DNA from: Ectothiorhodospira marina
Lineage (GTDB): Bacteria > Pseudomonadota > Gammaproteobacteria > Ectothiorhodospirales > Ectothiorhodospiraceae
Direction of reading: 5' to 3'
Length of the DNA: 64,000 bases
Assembly (NCBI RefSeq): GCF_900109495.1
Contig: NZ_FOAA01000005.1
Location: forward strand, 1-64,000
Both the position numbers and the translations under genes were made by a program. Under the pieces are notes generated by a model. The model did no database searches. It saw only the letters and a list, made by a program, of their open reading frames with translations, and was not told where the DNA came from. Positions within the stretch are counted from its first letter, which is position 1, and every line of letters begins with the position of its first letter. Positions 28,401 through 37,864 of the stretch are shown here, piece after piece.

Positions 28401-30592
28401 GACGACTCTCGCTGGGCCTGCTGCCCATGGGCATCATCTTTGTGGTGCTGCTGCTGTCGCTGCTGGTGATGAGTGATGCGGCCCAGAACTCCGAGCGCTT
28501 CGAGCGCCTTTACATCTGGCTGCTGTTGTTCAACTCGCTGGCCCTGGTCTTCATGGCGGCCTTGATCGGTACCAAGCTGTTTCTCGTGACCCGCCGGGTA
28601 CTGCGCAATGAACCCGGATCGCGGCTGACCCTCAAACTGGTGACCCTTTTCGTGGGCCTGGCCCTGGTGCCGGTCATGGTGGTGTATTACTTCTCCATCA
28701 CCTTTCTGGATCAGGGCATCGACAGCTGGTTCGATGTGCGCGTGGAAAAGGCCCTGGAGGATGCCCTGGAACTGTCCCGTTCGTCCCTGGATCTGCGTGT
28801 GCGCCAGCACACCCAGGAGACCGAGTCCTTGGCCCGGGATCTGGTGGATGTCTCCCAGGCCCTGGCGGCGTTGCGTCTGGGAGACATGCGCGACGACAGC
28901 CGGGCCATGGAACTGGCCCTGTTCGGGGCCGACAACCGCATCATCGCCTACACCAGTGGTGCCACCCTGCAGCGCCTGCCCACCCTGCCTACCGGGGAGG
29001 TACTGATGCTCCTGTCCCAGGGGCGTACATACTCGGCCCTGGAGCCCGTGTATGACGAAGGACTGCATATCCGCGTGGTCACGCCGGTGCCCAGCCGTAG
29101 CCCCTCTGGAGATGGCCGCATCCTGCAGGCGGTGTATCCGGTGGCGCCACGCATGGGGGCCCTGGCCGACAGCGTCCAGGATGCCTTCTCCGAGTACAAG
29201 GAATTTGCCTATCTGCGGGGCCCGATCAAGCAAAGCTTCACCATCACCCTGTCCCTGGCCCTGCTGGTATCAGTGATGGCCGCTGTCTGGGGGGCCCTGT
29301 ACTCTGCCGGACGCCTGGTGGCACCCATCCAGGAACTGGCCGAGGGCACTCGCGCCGTGGCTGCCGGTGAGTATCACAAGAAGCTCCCTGTCACCCAGAA
29401 CGATGAACTGGGTTTTCTGGTGCGCTCGTTCAATGCCATGACCGCCACCCTGGCCACCACCCGCGACGAGGTGGAGCGCAGCCGCAGGCTGGCGGAGAGT
29501 CAGCGCATGTACCTGGAAGCGGTGCTGCAGAACCTCTCTTCCGGCGTCATTACCCTGGATCGCCGCCTCACCCTGCGCACGGCCAATGCCGCTGCCTCGC
29601 AGATCCTGGAGGTGGATCTGGAACGTCATCTGGGACACGATCTGGACGAAATCGCCCGTCACTCCGGCGTGGTGGAGCGGTTTCAGGAAGAACTGGGCCC
29701 GTTCTTCTCCGAACGTCGACCGGAATGGAGCGAGCAACTCACCGCTTTTGGTGCCGGCGGTCGCAAGGTACTCATGTGCCGGGGTGTCTGGTTGTCCCAT
29801 GGGAGCGGCCTGCGGGGTGGTCCGGTGGTGGTGTTCGATGACATCACCACCCTGATTCAGGCCCAGCGGGATGCCGCCTGGGCGGAGGTGGCCCGGCGCC
29901 TGGCCCATGAGATCAAGAACCCACTCACCCCCATCCAGCTCTCCGCAGAGCGCCTGGAGCGCAAATTGCAGCCGCACCTCAAGGAGGCCGAGGCCCAGAT
30001 GCTGCAGCGCTCCACGCAGACCATCATCAACCAGGTGGAGGCCATGAAGGCCATGGTCAACGCCTTCAGCGATTATGCTCGGCCTCCGGCCCTGGCCATC
30101 AAGCTTCTGGACCTGAATCAACTGGTGCGTGAGGTAGCGGAATTGTATCGTCACGGGGATATCGGCGTGCGCCTGGAGCTGAGCCTGGATGAGCGTCTGC
30201 CGCCGCTGCGGGCGGATGCGGGCCGCTTGCGCCAGGTGCTGCATAATCTCATCAAGAATGGTCTGGAGGCCCTGGAAGGCATGGGCGACGGTTGCCTGAG
30301 CCTCCAGACCCGTCAGGAGGTGGACGGTCACCGCAGCATGGTGGAAATTCTCGTGCTGGATAATGGCCGCGGCCTGTCGGAAGACATGATGGCGCGGTTG
30401 TTCGAACCCTATGTGACCAGCAAGCCCAAAGGGACGGGGCTTGGCCTGGCCATTGTCAGGAAACTGGTCGAAGAGCATAACGGCATGGTGCGGGCGGCCA
30501 ACCGCCCGGAGGGTGGGGTGGTGGTCAGCATCCATTTGCCACTTTCCGAAGACAGCCCTGTCGATACCCATGAGTCTCGGGAGGTGGTGTGA
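28385..30592 (+). CDS. ntrY: NtrY-like transmembrane sensor histidine kinase
   Basis: A 735-residue membrane kinase. Three or four N-terminal membrane segments (about residues 8-100) are followed by an extracytoplasmic region, another membrane helix (about 280-300), HAMP (VAPIQELAEGTRAVAAGEYHKK), PAS, and HisKA with phospho-acceptor His508 in RRLAHEIKNPLTP. The HATPase has NLIKNGLEAL, DNGRGLS and GTGLGLAIV. ATG 28385 is chosen; the GTG at 28358 lies inside DUF4390. It overlaps ntrX by 4 bp. The pair is related to nitrogen or redox sensing in other bacteria; the signal here is unknown. Confidence 0.92.
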   Translation: MVIALRRLSLGLLPMGIIFVVLLLSLLVMSDAAQNSERFERLYIWLLLFNSLALVFMAALIGTKLFLVTRRVLRNEPGSRLTLKLVTLFVGLALVPVMVVYYFSITFLDQGIDSWFDVRVEKALEDALELSRSSLDLRVRQHTQETESLARDLVDVSQALAALRLGDMRDDSRAMELALFGADNRIIAYTSGATLQRLPTLPTGEVLMLLSQGRTYSALEPVYDEGLHIRVVTPVPSRSPSGDGRILQAVYPVAPRMGALADSVQDAFSEYKEFAYLRGPIKQSFTITLSLALLVSVMAAVWGALYSAGRLVAPIQELAEGTRAVAAGEYHKKLPVTQNDELGFLVRSFNAMTATLATTRDEVERSRRLAESQRMYLEAVLQNLSSGVITLDRRLTLRTANAAASQILEVDLERHLGHDLDEIARHSGVVERFQEELGPFFSERRPEWSEQLTAFGAGGRKVLMCRGVWLSHGSGLRGGPVVVFDDITTLIQAQRDAAWAEVARRLAHEIKNPLTPIQLSAERLERKLQPHLKEAEAQMLQRSTQTIINQVEAMKAMVNAFSDYARPPALAIKLLDLNQLVREVAELYRHGDIGVRLELSLDERLPPLRADAGRLRQVLHNLIKNGLEALEGMGDGCLSLQTRQEVDGHRSMVEILVLDNGRGLSEDMMARLFEPYVTSKPKGTGLGLAIVRKLVEEHNGMVRAANRPEGGVVVSIHLPLSEDSPVDTHESREVV

Positions 30593-31962
30593 GCGAATCC
30601 TATATCCTGGTAGTGGATGACGAACCGGATATTCGTGGTCTGGTACAGGAGATCCTGGAAGACGAGGGCTACGGTGTGGCCGTGGCGGGCACGGTGGAAG
30701 AGGCTCGGGAGCAGCGTCGCAAGCGCCGCTTCGACCTCATCCTGCTGGATATCTGGATGCCCGATGGCGATGGCATTTCCCTGCTCAAGGAATGGATCGA
30801 GGCGGGGGGGCAGCCCAGCCCGGTGATCATGATGTCCGGCCATGGCACGGTGGAGAGTGCCGTGGAGGCCACCCGTCTGGGGGCCTATGATTTCCTGGAA
30901 AAACCGCTCTCACTGGCCAAGCTCACCCTCACCGTGGAACGGGCCCTGGAGGCCGACCGGCTCACCCGGGAAAACATCGGCCTGCGTCGGCGTTCCCACA
31001 ACACCGTCGAGCCGGAAGGTTCCAGCACGGCCATGCAGGCCCTGCGTGATCAGGTGAACCGCATTGCCCAGCACGATACCTGGGTGCTGATCACCGGTGA
31101 GGCCGGGGTGGGCAAGCAAATGTTTGCCCGGTATCTGCATGTCTGCAGTGCCCGGGCCGGCCGACCCTTCGTGGAGGTGCCGGTGGGGGCCATGAGTGCC
31201 GATGAGGCGGTGGTGGAGATCTTCGGTCAGGAACAGGGCCACCGCATCCGCTACGGGCTGCTGGAGCAGGCCAGCGGCGGCACACTGTTCCTGGACGAGG
31301 TGGCGCAGATGGATCCGCACACCCAGGGCCGGTTGCTCACCGCCCTGGAGGGCCAGCGCATGACCCGGGTGGGCGGTAGCGATCCCATCGCTGTCAATGT
31401 GCGGGTGGTGGCTGCCACCCAGGAGGATTTGCGGGCCCGGGTGACCGCCGGGCAGTTCCGCGAGGATCTCTACTATCGCCTTAGCGTGGTGCCCCTGCAC
31501 ATCCCGCCGCTGCGCGAGCATGTGGACGACATCCCGGAACTGCTGGAGCACTATGTTCACGCCTTTCATCAGGAGGAGGGCCTGCCCCAGCGCCATTTCA
31601 GCGGGGGTGCCCGGGCCCGCCTGGCCCGTCACCCCTGGCCGGGCAATATCCGCGAACTGCGCAACCTGGTACAGCGCCTGCTGATTCTGGGGAACGCCGA
31701 TGAAGTGGACGCAGCCGAGGTGGAGGCCGCGCTGGCCGGGATTGCCCCCCAGCCCGTGGGATCCCGGGAGGGCCTGGAGATCAATACACAACTGCCGCTG
31801 CGCGAGGCCCGCGAACAGTTCGAACGGGATTATCTGCTGCGTCAGCTGGAGCAGGTGGATGGCCATATGACCCGCCTGGCGGAAAGGGTGGGGCTTGAAC
31901 GCACGCATTTGTATCGTAAACTGCGCGCCCTTGGCATCGAGCCGAAGAAGTCCCGGGACTGA
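30589..31962 (+). CDS. ntrX: NtrX-type response regulator lacking the GAFTGA loop
   Basis: Partner of NtrY, 457 residues. Receiver domain with phospho-acceptor Asp54 (LILLDIWMPDG), AAA+ domain with Walker A GEAGVGKQ (170-177) and [12 protein letters not shown], and a Fis-type HTH at the C-terminus (MTRLAERVGLERTHLYRKL). The sigma-54-contacting loop GAFTGA, expected after FG.E.G, is absent: the sequence reads FGQEQGHRIRYGLLEQ (212-227). It is therefore unlikely to activate sigma-54 promoters in the standard way, as reported for other NtrX proteins of this lineage. Start GTG 30589 follows GGGAGGTG and overlaps the ntrY stop. Confidence 0.92.
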   Translation: MSESYILVVDDEPDIRGLVQEILEDEGYGVAVAGTVEEAREQRRKRRFDLILLDIWMPDGDGISLLKEWIEAGGQPSPVIMMSGHGTVESAVEATRLGAYDFLEKPLSLAKLTLTVERALEADRLTRENIGLRRRSHNTVEPEGSSTAMQALRDQVNRIAQHDTWVLITGEAGVGKQMFARYLHVCSARAGRPFVEVPVGAMSADEAVVEIFGQEQGHRIRYGLLEQASGGTLFLDEVAQMDPHTQGRLLTALEGQRMTRVGGSDPIAVNVRVVAATQEDLRARVTAGQFREDLYYRLSVVPLHIPPLREHVDDIPELLEHYVHAFHQEEGLPQRHFSGGARARLARHPWPGNIRELRNLVQRLLILGNADEVDAAEVEAALAGIAPQPVGSREGLEINTQLPLREAREQFERDYLLRQLEQVDGHMTRLAERVGLERTHLYRKLRALGIEPKKSRD

Positions 31963-31965
31963 ACC

Positions 31966-33339
31966 ATGAAAATACTGATACTGGGCGCGGGCCAGGTGGG
32001 TAGCACGGTGGCCCATAATCTGGCCAACGAGGCCAACGATATCACTGTCGTGGACACCCGCCCGGACATCCTGCGGGCCCTTCAGGACCGCCTGGACCTG
32101 CGCACCATCGTCGGCTTCGCCTCCCATCCGGACGTGCTCATCAGCGCCGGTGCGCGGGATGCGGACATGATCATTGCGGTCACCAATTCCGATGAGACCA
32201 ACATGATCGCCTGTCAGGTGGCGTATACCCTGTTCCATACCCCCACCAAGATCGCCCGGGTACGGGGTATCGAGTATCTGGAATACCGAGCCCTGTTCAC
32301 CCCGGAATCGTTGCCCATCGATGTGCTCATCAGTCCCGAGGAGGTGGTCACCAATTACATCCAGCGCCTCATCGAGCATCCGGGGGCCCTGCAGGTGCTG
32401 GACTTCGCCGATGGCCGGGTCTCCCTGGTGGCGGTGCGCGCCTATCATGGGGGGCCATTGGTGGGCAAGGAGCTCAAGCACCTGGCCACCCACATGCCCG
32501 GTGTGCAGACCCGGGTAGCGGCCATCTTCCGGCGCGAGAAGCCCATCTTCCCCGAGGGCCACACGGTCGTCGAGGTGGATGACGAGGTCTTCTTCATTGC
32601 CGCGCGACGCAATATCCGCGCCGTGACCAGTGAGTTGCGGCGCCTGGACAAGCCCTATCGGCGCCTGATGATCGCCGGGGGCGGCAACATCGGCAAGCGC
32701 CTGGCCCAGAACCTGGGTCCGCATTTCTCCGTCAAGCTCATCGAGCGCAACCCGGCCCGGGCCAAGGAGCTGGCCGAGACCCTGGATCATGTGGTGGTGC
32801 TGATGGGCGATGCGGCGGATAAGGAACTGCTCATCGAAGAGAACATCGAGGGCACGGACGTCTATGTGGCAGTCACCGACGATGATGAGGCCAACATCCT
32901 TTCCGCCATGCTGGCCAAGCGCCTGGGCGCCCGCACGGTGATGTCGCTGATCAACCGTCCCAGTTACGTGGAGCTGGTGCAGAGCGGGGTGATCGATATC
33001 GCCATCTCACCGCAGCAGGTGACCATCGGCGCCCTGCTCACCCATGTGCGCCGCGGCGATGTGGTGGCCGTGCACAGCCTGCGTCGTGGCGCCGCCGAGG
33101 CCATCGAGGCGGTGGCCCATGGTGATCGCAAGACCTCCAAGGTGGTGGGTCGCCGGGTGGAGGAGATCAAGCTGCCCAAGGGCTGCACCATCGGTGCCCT
33201 GGTGCGCGGCGACGAGGTGATCATTGCCCACCGCGACACCGTGGTGCAGTCGGAGGACCACGTGATCCTGTTCCTCACGGACAAGAAACGCGTCAACGAG
33301 GTGGAACGCCTGTTCCAGGTCAGCGTGACATTCCTGTAG
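31966..33339 (+). CDS. trkA: Trk potassium-uptake regulatory subunit
   Basis: TrkA is the peripheral NAD(H)-binding subunit controlling TrkH/TrkG K+ channels. 457 residues with a tandem layout: RCK-N Rossmann ([20 protein letters not shown]), TrkA-C, a second RCK-N ([19 protein letters not shown]) and a second TrkA-C. It lies 3 bp after ntrX, matching the fmt-rsmB-ntrYX-trkA order. K+ uptake matters to halophilic or alkaliphilic purple bacteria, but nothing in the sequence proves that lifestyle. Confidence 0.96.
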   Translation: MKILILGAGQVGSTVAHNLANEANDITVVDTRPDILRALQDRLDLRTIVGFASHPDVLISAGARDADMIIAVTNSDETNMIACQVAYTLFHTPTKIARVRGIEYLEYRALFTPESLPIDVLISPEEVVTNYIQRLIEHPGALQVLDFADGRVSLVAVRAYHGGPLVGKELKHLATHMPGVQTRVAAIFRREKPIFPEGHTVVEVDDEVFFIAARRNIRAVTSELRRLDKPYRRLMIAGGGNIGKRLAQNLGPHFSVKLIERNPARAKELAETLDHVVVLMGDAADKELLIEENIEGTDVYVAVTDDDEANILSAMLAKRLGARTVMSLINRPSYVELVQSGVIDIAISPQQVTIGALLTHVRRGDVVAVHSLRRGAAEAIEAVAHGDRKTSKVVGRRVEEIKLPKGCTIGALVRGDEVIIAHRDTVVQSEDHVILFLTDKKRVNEVERLFQVSVTFL

Positions 33340-33412
33340 GCCCGTCCGGGTTTTGCCTGCTTGGGTTGACGTTATACTGGTTGCTCATTTTTGTAAAACG
33401 AACGGGCCGAAC

Positions 33413-33754
33413 ATGACCAATATCGAACGCTTCGAGGCCATGCTGGCCGACGGTCAGGATAATCAATTGCTGCGATTCTCCCTGGGCAATGCCTATCTGG
33501 CCGACGGTCGCCCCGGTGAGGCGTCCATCCATTTGCGGGCCGCCGTGGGCCATGATCCGGCCTATTCTGCCGCCTGGAAGTTGCTGGGGCGGGCCCTGGA
33601 CGAGAGCGGGGCGCTGTTCGAGGCCCTGGATGCCTATAACGAGGGCATCACGGTGGCCGAGTCCCGCGGGGATATCCAGGCAGCCAAGGAGATGCGCATC
33701 TTCCGCAAGCGGCTGGAAAAGCGGATCGCGGTGGAAGAGGGGCGCCATGACTGA
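33413..33754 (+). CDS. Small tetratricopeptide-repeat protein
   Basis: A 113-residue soluble protein with about two TPR units (NQLLRFSLGNAYLADGRPGEA, PAYSAAWKLLGRALDESGAL), then a charged C-terminal helix. ATG 33413 is used; the frame upstream to 33353 has no ribosome site. TATACT at 33374-33379 could be a -10 element. It overlaps the next gene (lipid A acyltransferase) by 8 bp, so the two are probably cotranslated. Role unknown; TPRs usually mediate protein contacts. Confidence 0.75.
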   Translation: MTNIERFEAMLADGQDNQLLRFSLGNAYLADGRPGEASIHLRAAVGHDPAYSAAWKLLGRALDESGALFEALDAYNEGITVAESRGDIQAAKEMRIFRKRLEKRIAVEEGRHD

Positions 33755-34694
33755 CGCGGGGGGCCAGGCCCCGGAGGGCTACCGCACCCACTTCGAGCGG
33801 GCCATGCTGCATCCGCGATACTGGGGGACCTGGCTGGGTATCGGCCTGCTGTGGGTGGCCATGTGGTTACCCCGGCCCGTGGCTCGGGGGCTGGGGCGGA
33901 TGGTGGGCTGGCTGGCCTGGGTGACCGGCGGGCGTCGTCGACAGATTGGCCGCGTGAACCTGCGGCTGTGCTTTCCCGAGTGGACGGAAGCAGAGCGCGA
34001 GCGTGTGTTGCGTGAGCATTTTCGTATCGTCGGGCAATGTTTTGTGGATTACCCCGTGCTCTGGTTTGGCAGCCTCCGGCGCCATCGGGCGCGTTTGCAT
34101 CTGGTGGATGAAGCGGGTGTGCTGGAGATGCAGCGCCAGGGCCAGCCGGCCATCATCTGTGCCGCCCATGCCCCGGCCCTGGATTTTGGTGGCTTGAGGT
34201 TGAGCCTGGAGTGCGGCGGGGTGTCTTTTGCCAAGCCCATGAAGAACCCCATCATCGAGTGGATCAACACCCGCAGTCGTTCCCAGTATGGCGCCGCCAT
34301 GTTTGCCCGGGATCAGGGGCTGCGCCCGGCCATCCGCCACACCCGGCAGGGCAAGGTGTTCTATTATCTGGCGGATGAGGATCTGGGCCCCGCCCACACG
34401 GTGTTTGCCCCCTTCTTCGGGGTGCCCAAGGCGACCATCCCTGCCCTGGGTCGCCTGGTGCGCCTCACCGGTGCTCCGGTGGTACCCAGCATGGGTTTCT
34501 ACCGGGTCGATGAGGATCGTTATGAACTGGTCATGGCCGAGCCCCTCGCTGATTTCCCCACCGGGGACGACGTGCAGGACGCAGCCCTCATGAACGCTGC
34601 CCTGGAGGCCCTGATCCGCCGCGATCCAGCTCAGTATCTCTGGACACTGCGGTTCTTCAAGACCCGTCCGCAGGGGGCGCCCAAGGTGTATTGA
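33747..34694 (+). CDS. LpxL/HtrB-family lipid A acyltransferase
   Basis: A 315-residue inner-membrane acyltransferase that would add a secondary acyl chain to lipid A. One N-terminal membrane helix (WGTWLGIGLLWVAMWLP). The H-x4-D catalytic motif is AHAPALD (His about residue 140), in place of the common HFGNWE form. RFFKTRP near the C-terminus is the family signature. The start lies within the TPR gene end. Acyl-chain specificity (lauroyl, palmitoleoyl or myristoyl) cannot be decided. Confidence 0.88.
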   Translation: MTDAGGQAPEGYRTHFERAMLHPRYWGTWLGIGLLWVAMWLPRPVARGLGRMVGWLAWVTGGRRRQIGRVNLRLCFPEWTEAERERVLREHFRIVGQCFVDYPVLWFGSLRRHRARLHLVDEAGVLEMQRQGQPAIICAAHAPALDFGGLRLSLECGGVSFAKPMKNPIIEWINTRSRSQYGAAMFARDQGLRPAIRHTRQGKVFYYLADEDLGPAHTVFAPFFGVPKATIPALGRLVRLTGAPVVPSMGFYRVDEDRYELVMAEPLADFPTGDDVQDAALMNAALEALIRRDPAQYLWTLRFFKTRPQGAPKVY

Positions 34695-34726
34695 GGCTGT
34701 CGGCAGGCACCAGCCCTCCAGGCCCC

Positions 34727-35926
34727 TCAATCGCTGGACTTGCGCTTGAATCGACTCGAGCGTTTCAACTCGCTGAGTATCTCCCGCTCCAGCCCATCCA
34801 GGTCCTCGCTCTTCACCTGGGCCACGTCGCTGATCCAGGCTGTTGTCTCGTTCCGCTTCTTGCGAAAGTAGTCCAGGATGAACTGCTCGGAAAGCAGGAC
34901 GAAGCGGATGGCCTGGGCCGGATCCACCTGCAGGAAGGGATTGCGGGCGATTTGGCGGGCCGAGTTCTCCTGCTGCTGACAGTAGCGGCTGAGCAGGCTG
35001 TACAAGGCCATGCGCCCGTCGCCCATGTGACGGGAAACGGATGCCCGGGTCAGAGGATGCAGGGCCGCGTCCACCAGGGCATCCAGCCACTGGGTCAGTT
35101 GGGTTTCCGAGATGCTCACTTCCCGAGAGCGCAGTTCCGCTGCCAGGGCCATGATGCGCGATTGCAGGTGCTCCGCCTGCTGATCGGCGTGGAGGCGCTT
35201 GACCGCTCGACGCCATAGGGTCTGGGAGTCCTCAAGCTGTGTGCGCAGATCCTCGATCTGCTCGCGCAGGGTTTCCGCCTGCTGGTCCAGGGTGTTGATC
35301 TGCTTGAGGCGCACCTGCATCTCGTGCTGGGCAACCGTGATGCGGATACGGAAATACTGGGCCAGCAGGTTCTCGATGCGCTCGCTGTGTTCATGCAACC
35401 GCTCGATGGCCTGCTGAAACACCGGCGCATGGTCTGGCGCGTAGACCTGATCCCGTAACAACTGGGCCGAGCGGGTGGTGTCTGCGTTTTCGGCCCTGAT
35501 ATCCAGCAACAGGGCATTGAGGGTACGGATCTGGTTGCCGAGACGGTCCAGGTTCTGGGGGGTGTGTTCCCTGTGCCACTGCTCGTAAAGCTGCCCCAGG
35601 CCTTCCAGTTTCTGCCAGAAGATCTTGACGTTGGCGGTATTGCCAACCACCTGCGACTTGTCCAGAGCGCTCATCACCTCCGGGCCATACTGCTCCTGTA
35701 TGTGCAGCCTGCGTTCCAGATGATAGGCGTTGGCCGAGAGGATCAGGCTCTCCACCGCGCGACGGGAGTAGTAGGGGGCCTCGTCCACCAGGTCCAGCGG
35801 GATGTTTTCCGGCAGTTTTTCCGGCGGCAGGCGGGACAGTTGCTCCGCCGGCAGCTGCGCCACCATCTTGCGGAACACCGCCATGGGAATGACGGGCTGG
35901 GGCGCCGCCTCGTCGCTCACGGGCAC
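34727..35926 (-). CDS. Uncharacterised coiled-coil protein
   Basis: A 399-residue hydrophilic protein without signal peptide or membrane segment. An N-terminal region (LPAEQLSRLPPEKLPENIPLD) is followed by long predicted coiled coil (about residues 165-270, many Gln, Glu, Leu, Arg: QINTLDQQAETLREQIEDL) and a helical C-terminus ending in a basic tail. I do not recognise the family. It starts 33 bp after nadA on the same strand, so it is probably cotranscribed with it, and it is convergent with the acyltransferase gene. Codon use looks native. Confidence 0.7.
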   Translation of the reverse strand: MPVSDEAAPQPVIPMAVFRKMVAQLPAEQLSRLPPEKLPENIPLDLVDEAPYYSRRAVESLILSANAYHLERRLHIQEQYGPEVMSALDKSQVVGNTANVKIFWQKLEGLGQLYEQWHREHTPQNLDRLGNQIRTLNALLLDIRAENADTTRSAQLLRDQVYAPDHAPVFQQAIERLHEHSERIENLLAQYFRIRITVAQHEMQVRLKQINTLDQQAETLREQIEDLRTQLEDSQTLWRRAVKRLHADQQAEHLQSRIMALAAELRSREVSISETQLTQWLDALVDAALHPLTRASVSRHMGDGRMALYSLLSRYCQQQENSARQIARNPFLQVDPAQAIRFVLLSEQFILDYFRKKRNETTAWISDVAQVKSEDLDGLEREILSELKRSSRFKRKSSD

Positions 35927-35959
35927 GGGGTCCAGAGTCGGTCCGGCGGCGCCATGGGA

Positions 35960-37039
35960 TCAGGCGTCCCCACGCCCCAGCACTGGTGTGTGCCGACCGC
36001 TGGCGAAATCCAGCATGCGCTGGGTGGAGCGCAGCGCCCCCTGGCGTACGGTTTCCTCCACATGGATCTCGTTACCCCCCTTTTCCAGCACTTCCAGCAG
36101 ATTGCCCAGGCCGTTCATGGCCATCCAGGGGCAATGGGCACAACTGCGGCAGGTGGCGCTGTGACCGCCGGTGGGGGCTTCCAGAAAGGTCTTGTGGGGG
36201 GCCGCCTGACGCATCTTGTAGAAGATGCCGCTGTCGGTGGCCACGATCAGGGTCTCGTGGGGCAGTTCACGGGCCGCCTGGATGAGTTGTGAGGTGGAGC
36301 CTACCGCATCGGCCAGTTCAATGACGCCCGCAGGGGACTCCGGGTGCACCAGCACCGCGGCATCCGGGTGTGCCTGTTGCAGATCCTTCAGCGCCCGGGT
36401 ACGGAATTCATCATGCACCACGCAGGCGGTATGCCACAGCACCATGTCGGCGCCGGTGGTCTTCTGGATGTAGGCACCCAGGTGCCGGTCGGGCGCCCAG
36501 AGAATCTTTCTGCCCTCGTCCTTCAGGTGTTCCACCAGCTTCACGGCGATGCTGGAGGTGGCCACGTAGTCGGCGCGCGCCTTCACCTCGGCCGAGGTGT
36601 TGGCGTACACCACCACCGTGCGGTCCGGATGCTGATCACAGAAGGTGATGAATTCATCTGCCGGGCAGCCCAGGTCCAGGGAGCATTCCGCCTCCAGGGT
36701 CGGCATGATGACCCTTTTTTCCGGACTCAGGATCTTGGCCGTCTCTCCCATGAAGCGGACGCCCGCCACCACCAGGGTGGAGGCGGGGTGCTCCTTGCCG
36801 AAACGAGCCATATCCAGGGAGTCGGAGACGCAGCCGCCGGTCTGTTCGGCGAGCATCTGCAGGTCCTCGTGCACATAGTAGTGGGCCACGAGGGTGGCAT
36901 CCTGTTCCTTGAGCAAAGTCTTGATGCGCTCGATCACCCGGTCACGCTCGGCTCCCGTGTAGTGCGGCATCTGCCTTTCCACCCAGGCGGTTTCCGGAAC
37001 CTTGAAGTGGCGCAGCGGTTGTACGGTGGATGTGGTCAT
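35960..37039 (-). CDS. nadA: Quinolinate synthase A
   Basis: Condenses iminoaspartate and dihydroxyacetone phosphate to quinolinate, the first pyridine of NAD synthesis, using a [4Fe-4S] cluster. 359 residues. Cluster cysteines in ECSLDLGCP, the [13 protein letters not shown] region and the C-terminal [13 protein letters not shown]. Other signatures: [23 protein letters not shown] and [18 protein letters not shown] 37039 gives the family start; the longer frame to 37108 has no family character. The enzyme is oxygen-sensitive. Confidence 0.96.
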   Translation of the reverse strand: MTTSTVQPLRHFKVPETAWVERQMPHYTGAERDRVIERIKTLLKEQDATLVAHYYVHEDLQMLAEQTGGCVSDSLDMARFGKEHPASTLVVAGVRFMGETAKILSPEKRVIMPTLEAECSLDLGCPADEFITFCDQHPDRTVVVYANTSAEVKARADYVATSSIAVKLVEHLKDEGRKILWAPDRHLGAYIQKTTGADMVLWHTACVVHDEFRTRALKDLQQAHPDAAVLVHPESPAGVIELADAVGSTSQLIQAARELPHETLIVATDSGIFYKMRQAAPHKTFLEAPTGGHSATCRSCAHCPWMAMNGLGNLLEVLEKGGNEIHVEETVRQGALRSTQRMLDFASGRHTPVLGRGDA

Positions 37040-37176
37040 GAATCTTGAGTCCCCGTTGGCTTGCGGGCAGGCCGTGGGCCTGTTGATAATGGTTTGGACC
37101 GGTATCAAACCGTCACGTTCTCCCCATGGCGTTCGACGAACGCTCTCTCTCTACAGCAGGCGATCATCCCCCAGCC

Positions 37177-37698
37177 ATGAGTGACACCTCCAAGCATACC
37201 GGACGGCGGCGCTGGCTGCGCCGTGCCCTGGAATGGATCATCATCCTGCTGGTGTTCCTGGCCATCAAGGCCTGGTTACAGCGGGACATGATCTCCGGCG
37301 AGGCACCGCCGCTTCAGGGCGCACTGCTGGACGGCTCACCGGTGAGCCTGTCGGACTATCGTGGACAGCCGGTGCTGGTGCACTTCTGGGCCACCTGGTG
37401 TGGTATCTGCCGCGTTGAACAGCCAGCCATCGAGTCCATCAGTCAGGACTGGCCGGTGCTCACTGTGGCCATGCAGTCCGGCGGTGCCCTGGAGCTGCGG
37501 GCCTACATGCACGAGCATGACTACACCCATCCGGTGCTGGTGGACGAAACCGGTGCCCTGTCAGCCCGCTTCGGCGTGGGCGCGGTACCGGCCACTTTCG
37601 TGGTGGACGCCGATGGCCAGGTGCGCTTCCGCCAGCGTGGCTTTGCCACCGGCTGGGGTTTGCGAGCCCGCCTGTGGGCTGCCACGACATTGAACTGA
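37177..37698 (+). CDS. Membrane-anchored thioredoxin-like protein
   Basis: A 173-residue protein-disulfide oxidoreductase-like protein facing the periplasm. One N-terminal membrane helix (LEWIIILLVFLAIKAWL), then a redoxin fold with the active site FWATWCGICR (CxxC, about residues 75-80) and the cis-Pro loop VPATFVVD. It resembles TlpA/ScsD-type thiol-disulfide exchange proteins. It is divergent from nadA (137-bp gap). ATG 37177 is taken because the earlier frame lacks a ribosome site and would precede the anchor with a Ser-rich leader. Confidence 0.85.
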   Translation: MSDTSKHTGRRRWLRRALEWIIILLVFLAIKAWLQRDMISGEAPPLQGALLDGSPVSLSDYRGQPVLVHFWATWCGICRVEQPAIESISQDWPVLTVAMQSGGALELRAYMHEHDYTHPVLVDETGALSARFGVGAVPATFVVDADGQVRFRQRGFATGWGLRARLWAATTLN

Positions 37699-37864
37699 CA
37701 CAGCACACCAAAACCGACCATCCCGGTGATTATACTGGGCAATCGCGATATATTCAGGCAAAACTTGGGGATACCGTGCTCACCCGGCCATGATGCGCTG
37801 CAGGACGAGATTCCCTCACGGGCAAGAACCCGGGGCCAAGTACCCCGACAGCAGAGGAGTCAAC

